Under the pieces are notes generated by a model. The model was given only the letters and a program-made list of their open reading frames with translations. It was not told the origin of the DNA and did not search any database. DNA of 64,000 nucleotides from UBA8529 sp964390565 (GTDB taxonomy: Bacteria > Bacteroidota > Bacteroidia > Bacteroidales > Tenuifilaceae), in the NCBI GenBank assembly GCA_964390565.1, contig CAYMII010000020.1, positions 1-64,000 of the forward strand, read 5' to 3'. Shown here piece after piece: positions 44,374 to 51,130 of the stretch (its first letter is position 1; each line of letters begins with the position of its first letter). A program made the position numbers and the translations under genes.

Positions 44374-44724
44374 ATGGAAAAGCAGAATGTAATCGTTGAA
44401 AAGAGTTTTCAATTTGCTTTAAGGATAATAGAGTATTGTGAACTATTGGAAGAGAAGAAAAAATTTATAATTGCACGTCAACTTCTAAAGTCTGGCACTT
44501 CTATAGGTGCGAATGTTCGTGAAGGTCAAAATGCTGAAAGCAGAGCCGATTTTATTCACAAATTAAAGATTGCCATTAAAGAAGCAGAAGAAACTGATTA
44601 TTGGCTACTTCTTTGTAAACACTCAAAGAATTATCCATTTGATGAAGCATTACTAAATGATAATAAGGAAATCCTAAAAATCATTAATAGTATTATTACA
44701 ACTGCAAAAAGAAATAATCATTAA
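44374..44724 (+). CDS. Four-helix-bundle protein (23S rRNA intervening-sequence family)
   Basis: The 116-residue all-helical protein begins MEKQNVIVEKSFQFALRI and has the family hallmarks ARQLLKSGTSIGANVREGQNAES and DFIHKLKIAIKEAEETDYWL. Members were first seen in intervening sequences of 23S rRNA genes and are abundant as single genes in Bacteroidota; their function is not established. Here it sits between arsM and acr3, has nothing to do with arsenic by sequence, and is flanked by repeat words (44333-44355 and 44741-44821). It therefore looks like an insertion into a formerly continuous arsM-acr3 operon. Confidence 0.87.
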   Translation: MEKQNVIVEKSFQFALRIIEYCELLEEKKKFIIARQLLKSGTSIGANVREGQNAESRADFIHKLKIAIKEAEETDYWLLLCKHSKNYPFDEALLNDNKEILKIINSIITTAKRNNH

Positions 44725-44740
44725 CAATGTGCCAATTATT

Positions 44741-44821
44741 CAATGAGACAATATGCCAATGTAAGATTGAAATTGTCTCATTGGCATATTGAAAAATTGT
44801 CTTATTGTCTCATTTTCAAAT
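44741..44821 (+). repeat. Hairpin and repeat words right of the four-helix-bundle gene
   Basis: The word caatatgccaatg (44749-44761) pairs with cattggcatattg (44779-44791), and an alternative pairing joins atgagacaat with attgtctcat. The 17-base word ttgtctcattttcaaat (44805-44821) recurs exactly at 53942-53958. Confidence 0.75.
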
Positions 44822-44830
44822 TAAATAGAT

Positions 44831-45886
44831 ATGAAACCACGTTTAAAATTTCTCGATAGGTATTTAACCCTATGGATATTCTTAGCCATGTTTATTGGTG
44901 TATTTGCAGGTTGGCTTAGTCCAAACGTTGCAGAGTTTTGGAACAGCATGTCAAGCGGTACAACAAACATTCCCATTGCAATAGGTTTAATTGTAATGAT
45001 GTATCCTCCGCTAGCAAAAGTAAAATACGAGGAGTTGGGAGATGTTTTTAGAAACACAAAAGTTCTTGGATTATCACTATTTCAGAATTGGGTTTTAGGG
45101 CCAGTTTTGATGTTTGCCCTTGCAATTCTCTTTTTTAAGCTATTCCCTGGTGAGAATAACGCCAATTTGCCTTACATGTATGGGATTATCATGATTGGAT
45201 TGGCTCGATGCATTGCTATGGTTATTGTTTGGAACGATTTGGCAAAAGGTGATACTGAATATGCAGCTGGTTTGGTAGCTTTTAACTCAATTTTTCAGGT
45301 ACTATTCTTCTCAGTTTATGCCTACTTCTTCATTGCCGTGCTACCCGGTTGGTTTGGAATTCCCACAAATAGTAGTGTTGAGGCAATTACTATTGGACAG
45401 ATTGCAGAGAGTGTTTTCATTTATCTTGGAATACCCTTTATTGCAGGTTTTCTAACTCGATTTATACTTATAAGAATTAAAGATAAAACGTGGTATAATA
45501 CCAAATTTGTTCCTAAAATCAGTCCATTAACTCTAACAGCACTTCTCTTTACAATTATTGTAATGTTCTCTCTTAAAGGCGAGTACATTGTTAAAATACC
45601 ATTAGATGTAGTTCTAATTGCAATCCCATTACTCATCTACTTTGTTGTAATGTTTGTTGTATCGTTTTGGATGAGCAAAAAGATTGGTGCCACCTACGAG
45701 CAATCAACAACCTTATCGTTTACGGCAGCAAGTAATAACTTTGAGCTAGCCATAGCGGTTGCCATAGCAGTTTTTGGCATAAATTCAGGCGAAGCCTTTG
45801 CGGCAGTTATTGGACCACTAGTTGAAGTTCCTGTGATGATTGGACTAGTGAATGTGGCGTTTTACTTTAAGAAAAAGTATTTTTAA
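44831..45886 (+). CDS. arsB: ACR3 family arsenite efflux transporter
   Basis: The 351-residue protein has ten membrane segments and the Acr3 signatures: the conserved Cys in GLARCIAMVIVWNDLAKGD, an FQVLFFSVYAYFF block, FTAASNNFELAIAVAIAVFG and the closing Glu of PLVEVPVMIGLV. It exports arsenite with the proton gradient. It is the Acr3 type rather than the unrelated E. coli ArsB type, although databases often name both arsB. It follows the repeat-flanked four-helix gene by about 100 bases. Confidence 0.93.
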   Translation: MKPRLKFLDRYLTLWIFLAMFIGVFAGWLSPNVAEFWNSMSSGTTNIPIAIGLIVMMYPPLAKVKYEELGDVFRNTKVLGLSLFQNWVLGPVLMFALAILFFKLFPGENNANLPYMYGIIMIGLARCIAMVIVWNDLAKGDTEYAAGLVAFNSIFQVLFFSVYAYFFIAVLPGWFGIPTNSSVEAITIGQIAESVFIYLGIPFIAGFLTRFILIRIKDKTWYNTKFVPKISPLTLTALLFTIIVMFSLKGEYIVKIPLDVVLIAIPLLIYFVVMFVVSFWMSKKIGATYEQSTTLSFTAASNNFELAIAVAIAVFGINSGEAFAAVIGPLVEVPVMIGLVNVAFYFKKKYF

Positions 45887-45891
45887 TTATT

Positions 45892-45945
45892 CAATATGCC
45901 AATATAGACAATGTGCCAATTAACACTCGGTTAATTGGCACATTG
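45892..45945. repeat. Intergenic hairpin repeat between acr3 and the ABC-F gene
   Basis: After the word caatatgccaat (45892-45903), a perfect 15-pair inverted repeat caatgtgccaattaa (45909-45923) / ttaattggcacattg (45931-45945) has a seven-base loop. No T-run follows, so it is not a standard terminator. It shares words with the repeats around 44333-44821. Confidence 0.8.
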
Positions 45946-45972
45946 AGCAATTGACAAAATTGACATATTATC

Positions 45973-47586
45973 TTATCGATACATCAAATTCCTCTGCTCT
46001 TGTATTTTCTCGTTGGTGATATAATCGTCGTAATCCATACGCTTGTCAATCATGCCATTTGGAGTAATTTCGATAATTCGGTTACAAACAGTTTCGATAA
46101 ACTCGTGGTCATGCGATGACATTAGAATAACCCCCTTAAAGTTGATTAGGGTATTATTGAATGCCTGAATAGATTCAAGGTCTAAATGGTTAGTTGGTGA
46201 ATCAAGGAGCATCACATTTGCATTGCGAAGCATCATCTTGGCAATCATACAACGAACTTTCTCACCACCCGAAAGAACGGTTGCCTTTTTGAAGATATCC
46301 TCTCCAGAGAAAAGCATCTTTCCAAGGAAACCTCTAAGGAAAGATTCAAGCGTATCCGTTGAATATTGAGCTAACCAGTCGATTAGTGTAATGTCTTTTT
46401 TAAAGAACTCCTCGTTTTCTAATGGAAGGTAAGCATAGGTAATGGTTTGCCCCCAACTGAAAGAGCCTGTATCTGGCATAGCATGACCGCTTAGAATTTC
46501 GAACAGAGCGGTCAACGCTCTTGAATCGCGCGATAGAAAAGCAATTTTATCGTCTTTCTCAACTCTGAAATTGACATCTTTGAAAAGCGTTACCCCTTCA
46601 ACTTTTCTTGATAGATTTTCAACCTCAAGGATAACATTTCCAACCTCACGTTCTGGAGTAAATATGATTCCGGGATATTTTCGGGTCGATGGTTGAATCT
46701 CCTCAATGTTGAGCTTTTCAATCATCTTTTTGCGACTTGTTGTCTGCTTCGATTTAGCTACGTTTGCGCTAAAGCGCTGAATGAACTCCTGAAGTTCCTT
46801 CTTCTTCTCCTCAGCCTTTTTATTCTGAGCCATTTGCTGTCTTAACGCCAATTGACTCGATTCGTACCAGAAACTATAGTTCCCAGCAAACATCTGTACT
46901 TTACTGAAGTCGATATCGACAATGTGGGTACAAATTGAATCTAAAAAGTGCCTATCGTGAGATACTACTAATACAGTGTTTTCGAAGTTTGAGAGGTAAT
47001 TCTCTAACCAGCTTACGGTTTCAAGGTCGAGGTCGTTGGTTGGCTCATCGAGTAGGAGATTATCGGGTTTGCCAAATAGCGCTTGCGCTAAAAGAACCTT
47101 AACTTTCTCCTTACCGCTAAGCTCGCGCATGTACTTGCTGTGATGCTCCTCCTTTATACCTAAGCCGCTTAGAAGACTAGCAGCATCGCTATGTGCGTTC
47201 CAGCCATCCATCTCCTCGAACTGGTGCTCCAACTCCGATACCTTATGTCCATCCTCCTCGTTAAAATCGGGTTTTAAGTATAGAGCATCCTTCTCGTGCA
47301 TTATTTTCCAAAGCCTAGAGTGGCCCATAAGAACAGTATCGAGAACAATACAATCGTCGAACTCGTAGTGATTTTGCTTAAGTACAGAAAGGCGCTCGCG
47401 TGGACCAAAAGTTACCGAACCCCTCATGTTATCAACCTCGCCATAAAGCATCTTTAAGAAGGTTGATTTCCCTGCCCCATTTGCACCAATTATTCCATAG
47501 CAGTTGCCTGGAGTAAATTTCATGTTGACTTCTTGGAATAGTGTGCGCTTACCGAACTGAACGCCTAGATTTGAAACTGTAATCAT
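45973..47586 (-). CDS. ABC-F ATPase with degenerate second ATP site
   Basis: The 537-residue ABC-F protein has two nucleotide-binding domains and no membrane part; such proteins act on ribosomes in translation or antibiotic protection. Domain 1 has a normal Walker A (GANGAGKS) and Walker B (LLLDEPTNDLD), but its signature is LSGKEK. Domain 2 has a standard signature LSGGEK, but its P-loop is replaced by FLSRDSRALTALFE and its Walker B ends LLDSPTNHLD, with Ser in place of the catalytic Glu. One composite site is therefore intact and the other lacks all three functional elements. The overall build is YbiT-like. A TACCTTTG promoter box lies 57 bases upstream. Confidence 0.9.
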   Translation of the reverse strand: MITVSNLGVQFGKRTLFQEVNMKFTPGNCYGIIGANGAGKSTFLKMLYGEVDNMRGSVTFGPRERLSVLKQNHYEFDDCIVLDTVLMGHSRLWKIMHEKDALYLKPDFNEEDGHKVSELEHQFEEMDGWNAHSDAASLLSGLGIKEEHHSKYMRELSGKEKVKVLLAQALFGKPDNLLLDEPTNDLDLETVSWLENYLSNFENTVLVVSHDRHFLDSICTHIVDIDFSKVQMFAGNYSFWYESSQLALRQQMAQNKKAEEKKKELQEFIQRFSANVAKSKQTTSRKKMIEKLNIEEIQPSTRKYPGIIFTPEREVGNVILEVENLSRKVEGVTLFKDVNFRVEKDDKIAFLSRDSRALTALFEILSGHAMPDTGSFSWGQTITYAYLPLENEEFFKKDITLIDWLAQYSTDTLESFLRGFLGKMLFSGEDIFKKATVLSGGEKVRCMIAKMMLRNANVMLLDSPTNHLDLESIQAFNNTLINFKGVILMSSHDHEFIETVCNRIIEITPNGMIDKRMDYDDYITNEKIQEQRNLMYR

Positions 47587-47642
47587 CTAAATATTTGGTT
47601 TGTAAATTATTATCGAAAGAAAGGTGAATTTTTAAAAGCCTG

Positions 47643-47650
47643 CAAAGGTA
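47643..47650 (-). promoter_or_regulatory. Bacteroidota -7 box for the ABC-F gene
   Basis: On the minus strand the sequence is TACCTTTG, 57 bases upstream of the start codon. Confidence 0.55.
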
Positions 47651-47793
47651 TACAAATTATATTGGTAGAAAAGGAAAAATCAAATAATGTGATGATTAAT
47701 AATCTAGATTTCAGGTTTTTTGGACTTTAAACCATTCGGTTTAATAAGAGTCAGATTTAACAAAGATTAAAAAATTGATATAGAATAAGATTC

Positions 47794-47801
47794 TATTTTT
47801 G
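47794..47801 (+). promoter_or_regulatory. Bacteroidota -7 box before the small membrane protein
   Basis: TATTTTTG matches TAnnTTTG and lies 30 bases before the ATG at 47831. Confidence 0.55.
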
Positions 47802-47830
47802 TAAGCATATAAAATTATATCTAAAAAATT

Positions 47831-48307
47831 ATGAACGATTCAACTAAAAAACTCCTTGTAGCCCAAGGATACGATGAGATTGAGGTGACCAGCAATAAAA
47901 AAATTGTCCCTCTCACAAAATGGACTCCAATAGCATGTGCAATTTTAGGTATTGTTGGTGTTGCCATGCAGTCATCTGGATTTCTAATTTTACTCGGATT
48001 GTTTACATTTATTGGGGCTTTTACCTCTCGAAGTCTATACGATTATCTTTATAAATATCTCTTCTCATCTTTCATAAGACTTGGCGAAATGCCAAAGCAT
48101 GGTATTCCAAGAAGAATTGGATGCGGAATTGGTGCTTGCATGTATATTATTAGCGGGATTGGTTTCTATTGGGGAAGCGATTTGCTTGCCTATATCCCAT
48201 CAATTTTTATGATAACCTTTGCGCTGATTGCGGGTATTTTCAATTGGTGTTTCGTTTCAACCTTTTATGGTTTGATTGTTGGGAAAAAGCAAGAGTGCTG
48301 TAGTTAA
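47831..48307 (+). CDS. Small membrane protein, DUF4395-like
   Basis: The 158-residue protein has four membrane helices (about 32-48, 50-68, 95-115, 120-145). The HGIPRRIGCGIGACMYIISG segment resembles DUF4395 proteins, which have a similar R-x-GCGIG block, but the match is by memory and only moderate. The C-terminus ends QECCS with vicinal Cys residues that might bind a thiophilic metal. It is monocistronic with its own promoter box and is convergent with the terpene cyclase gene, 28 bases away. Confidence 0.62.
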   Translation: MNDSTKKLLVAQGYDEIEVTSNKKIVPLTKWTPIACAILGIVGVAMQSSGFLILLGLFTFIGAFTSRSLYDYLYKYLFSSFIRLGEMPKHGIPRRIGCGIGACMYIISGIGFYWGSDLLAYIPSIFMITFALIAGIFNWCFVSTFYGLIVGKKQECCS

Positions 48308-48334
48308 TTTGAAAATGAAGTTATTCTTTCATTG

Positions 48335-50134
48335 TCAAATTAATTCAAGACTTCTTCTCAACGCTTCAATATAGAATGTAAGCGGATATAACTTTTCATC
48401 GTACCAAAGGGTTGCGAAGTAGAGTCCGATTGGTTTTGAACGAAGCCCGTTTAATTTATACTCTTTTTCAAGCCAAGTAAAACCTTTTAGGCAGGCATCT
48501 TTATTTTTTTTAGCAAGGGCACAAATCGCAAGCGATGTTTCTTCGATTGTTCCATCGATATCTTTATACCCGCCCCAACTACCATCGCTGTTTTGCTGAT
48601 CTAGAAGATAATTTTGTGCAGAAGTTAGCATCAGCTGCAGCTCAAGTCGAAGCCTATAGTCGAGCCATTTGCATTTAAGGCAATCCTGAATATAGGTTGC
48701 AACCTTAGCCGTGCCATAAACCGGATTTCGTTTATCAGATGTTTGTTGATTACCAAACCACAAGGGCATCCATGAACCCAATCGATGCTGATATTTTTGA
48801 AGATAAACAATTGCCTTTTCAATGCATTTTTTGAAAATTGTTTTCTGCGAAGCAGAAATTTTATCGCCCAAAACATCGACAGAGCTTATTAATGCAAGAA
48901 GCGTGTGACCTGTTAAATCGGCGCAACTTTGGTCGAATGGTAATCGACCCCAGCCTTTGCAAAATGTTGGAATTCCACCATCACTATTCTGAAGATTAAC
49001 CAACCAATTGCAGCCATCGATGATGGCTTTTGCTTCATCATCGTTCCCTTGGTACATCTCTAATAGTGCAAGGATTGCTCCGGGTGTGTCATCGGCATCG
49101 GGAACAGAGCCTGAGAAGCTAGTCCATCCCCAACCACCCGGCATTGCTCCGTTAAATGGATGTTTTTCTTTGTACTGCAGATTAAGTAGATGATTCTTCA
49201 TCAACTCTATAGATTCTGGGTTGAATGTTGTGAAAAGATTATCACCCAAAGCCTTAATACTTAAGGTAGTCACCCATGTAGAAAGGTCGGTATCGATTGG
49301 CCAACTACCATCCTCGCGCTGCTGATTGTATATAAAACCAATTCCCTTTTCAACAATAGAATTATCAGCATATCCACTTGAAATCAAACACATGCTCACA
49401 AATGCTGTAAGAGGAATTGCCTCTAAAAAGCCACCACTATCAGGAACTAGCCCATTTAACTTTTTTATTGCAGGTTCTATGGATTTGTTTCTAATCGATT
49501 TTGCTAATAAGTTCGATCTGTTTTTTCTCTTAAAAGTATAAATGCCAACCGCAACAAGTGCAGGTATTGCATAACTCACAACCTGCATGTTGAAAAATCG
49601 GTAAAGCGAAGAGGGTAGAAGCGTAAATTCAAAAGGTAGTTGAGGAACTTTTTTGATATCATCTTCACCTAACATTCCACAAATCATTAACATCGATAGG
49701 ATTGGTACCGAAAAAGTATAATCCTTGCCGTAATGGCTCAATACCGATTTTGAAATATCTCCCGATTTTAGGCTGATACCTTGCGATTCGAGGTAATTTT
49801 CAATTCCTTGTAAAACTGCTGTTCCATGAAACTCTTCGGTTTGACAAAAGCTAATTGCTGCATAGCTAAGGAATGATGTGCTGACGTTGCTCTCGCTTTC
49901 GGGAGTATCGCCAAAACCACCATCGGCATTTACGTTGCTGAATAGCCATTGAAGACCCTTATTAACTCGTTCCTCGTGATTTGGTAAGCCCTTGAGTTTA
50001 ATAGCAACAATGGAAACGGCAACTGCAAGGGCACTTGAAGAGAGTTTTCCTGTCCAAAAGCCATTACTATTTTGCTCCGCAATTAAGGTATTGCAAAGGG
50101 TTATATACTGATCTTCGAGTTGATGTTTATCCAT
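48335..50134 (-). CDS. Class II terpene cyclase, squalene-hopene cyclase-like
   Basis: The 599-residue protein folds as alpha-alpha barrels with several QW-like repeats (NSDGGIPTF, REDGSWPIDTDLSTW, NSDGSWGG). The acid motif DADD (346-349, VPDADDTPGA) corresponds to the DXDD proton donor of squalene-hopene cyclases and other class II cyclases. SWMPLWFGNQ, YGTAKV and the hydrophobic segment at about 185-205 (LYRFFNMQVVSYAIPALVAV region) match the membrane-inserting channel of SHC. It probably cyclises a polyprenyl chain. The size is a little short of typical SHC (about 630), and the substrate need not be squalene, because no squalene synthase genes are nearby. It ends the cluster whose earlier genes include a polyprenyl synthase. 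Confidence 0.85.
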   Translation of the reverse strand: MDKHQLEDQYITLCNTLIAEQNSNGFWTGKLSSSALAVAVSIVAIKLKGLPNHEERVNKGLQWLFSNVNADGGFGDTPESESNVSTSFLSYAAISFCQTEEFHGTAVLQGIENYLESQGISLKSGDISKSVLSHYGKDYTFSVPILSMLMICGMLGEDDIKKVPQLPFEFTLLPSSLYRFFNMQVVSYAIPALVAVGIYTFKRKNRSNLLAKSIRNKSIEPAIKKLNGLVPDSGGFLEAIPLTAFVSMCLISSGYADNSIVEKGIGFIYNQQREDGSWPIDTDLSTWVTTLSIKALGDNLFTTFNPESIELMKNHLLNLQYKEKHPFNGAMPGGWGWTSFSGSVPDADDTPGAILALLEMYQGNDDEAKAIIDGCNWLVNLQNSDGGIPTFCKGWGRLPFDQSCADLTGHTLLALISSVDVLGDKISASQKTIFKKCIEKAIVYLQKYQHRLGSWMPLWFGNQQTSDKRNPVYGTAKVATYIQDCLKCKWLDYRLRLELQLMLTSAQNYLLDQQNSDGSWGGYKDIDGTIEETSLAICALAKKNKDACLKGFTWLEKEYKLNGLRSKPIGLYFATLWYDEKLYPLTFYIEALRRSLELI

Positions 50135-50147
50135 TCATAAAGAAATA

Positions 50148-50230
50148 AACCACAAAGAGCACGAAGTTCGTCACAAAGTAACACAAAGGTTTAGTAATAC
50201 TTTGTGATTACCTTAGTGGCCTTAGTGGTT
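50148..50230. repeat. Solo palindromic repeat related to the GxxExxY element arms
   Basis: Two 32-base arms (50148-50179 and 50199-50230) are inverted copies with about 25 of 32 positions identical and a 19-base loop. Read on the minus strand, the right arm contains cactaaggtaatcacaaag, close to cgctaaggtaaccgcaaag in the right arm at 32379-32420. It contains no gene and lies between two cluster genes. Confidence 0.75.
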
Positions 50231-50239
50231 AAATTGTTT

Positions 50240-51130
50240 TTATTTTGAAAGCGCTCCCAAAGCGAGTAATCCATAAAATGTATATTCAATATCGGTATCA
50301 AAATCCATTTCGGTTGCACAAAACCCACCATTCAAATATAACCCATCAACATAGCTAAGGCAATCGGGTTTGATGTTTTTTATATCAGAATCGATAAAAT
50401 TCAAAGCGTAAAGAGCAACAGCGGTTGAAAGCAAATCTTCAATTGGCGCTTTTTGTAAAGCCAAAAATCCTCCTTTTTCATTGTAAAATGATTTCAATTT
50501 TACTTCTGATTCTTTCACCGACTTTCCAAGCACTTTGTTTATGACTGCATCAGCAGCAGCCAATGAACATGGCGTTTCTTTTTCGTTGCTAATAACCTGT
50601 ATTTTCTTTTTCAGTTTTAGGATATTCCGATAGTCTTGCAAGTAGTAAAGAGTAAGTAATCCTAAGAAAAAAGTGTAACCCGAACTAACTCTTTCCTTAA
50701 CCTCAGCCTTAGCCTCTAACTCAATCTCAACCCTTTTTCTTAACCTTTCCGTTGTTGAATCAAATCCGTGTAGCTTTGAGTAAAGAATTGCTCCGCAATA
50801 AAGATGAATTCCGGTTAATGAATCCTGCGTAACTGCTTTTTTTACATAATCCTTTAGCTGAGGAAAAATCTCATTAACTGAAAGCGTTTCGGCAACAAAG
50901 CAACCAAACATGGAGTAATAGAGGTCGGTTTTTCCTCCCCTATCGGCGAACCCGCCATCCTTTGTAAACGATTTTAAAATATGGTTTTTAATCTCTGCAT
51001 GAACATCACCATCGATTATAGCCGTTGACTTTAGCAAAACCGACTCGATGGATTTCTCCCGATACCGTTTCAGAAATGGCGAGGCCGCAGTCTTATAGGT
51101 AATCCTTAAAAATTTTTCCCACAAGTTCAT
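50240..51130 (-). CDS. Alpha-toroid (prenyltransferase/squalene-oxidase-repeat-like) protein
   Basis: The 296-residue protein shows repeats like those of protein prenyltransferase beta subunits and terpene cyclases: TKDGGFADRGGKTDLYYSMF (about residue 55-75), GGFLALQKAPIEDLLSTAVALYAL (about 220-245) and NGGFCATEMDFDTDIEYTFYGLLAL (near the end). No DXDD motif is present, so it is probably not a class II cyclase. A binding or class I-like partner role is possible. The ATG at 51130 is preferred; an in-frame TTG three codons upstream also exists. The start overlaps the polyprenyl synthase 3' end by 38 bases, so the two are translationally linked. Confidence 0.75.
   Translation of the reverse strand: MNLWEKFLRITYKTAASPFLKRYREKSIESVLLKSTAIIDGDVHAEIKNHILKSFTKDGGFADRGGKTDLYYSMFGCFVAETLSVNEIFPQLKDYVKKAVTQDSLTGIHLYCGAILYSKLHGFDSTTERLRKRVEIELEAKAEVKERVSSGYTFFLGLLTLYYLQDYRNILKLKKKIQVISNEKETPCSLAAADAVINKVLGKSVKESEVKLKSFYNEKGGFLALQKAPIEDLLSTAVALYALNFIDSDIKNIKPDCLSYVDGLYLNGGFCATEMDFDTDIEYTFYGLLALGALSK

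Noticed and set aside
45909..45945. Terminator between acr3 and the ABC-F gene
   Set aside because: The hairpin is perfect but AT-rich with no T-run on either side. It fits the dispersed repeat family better.
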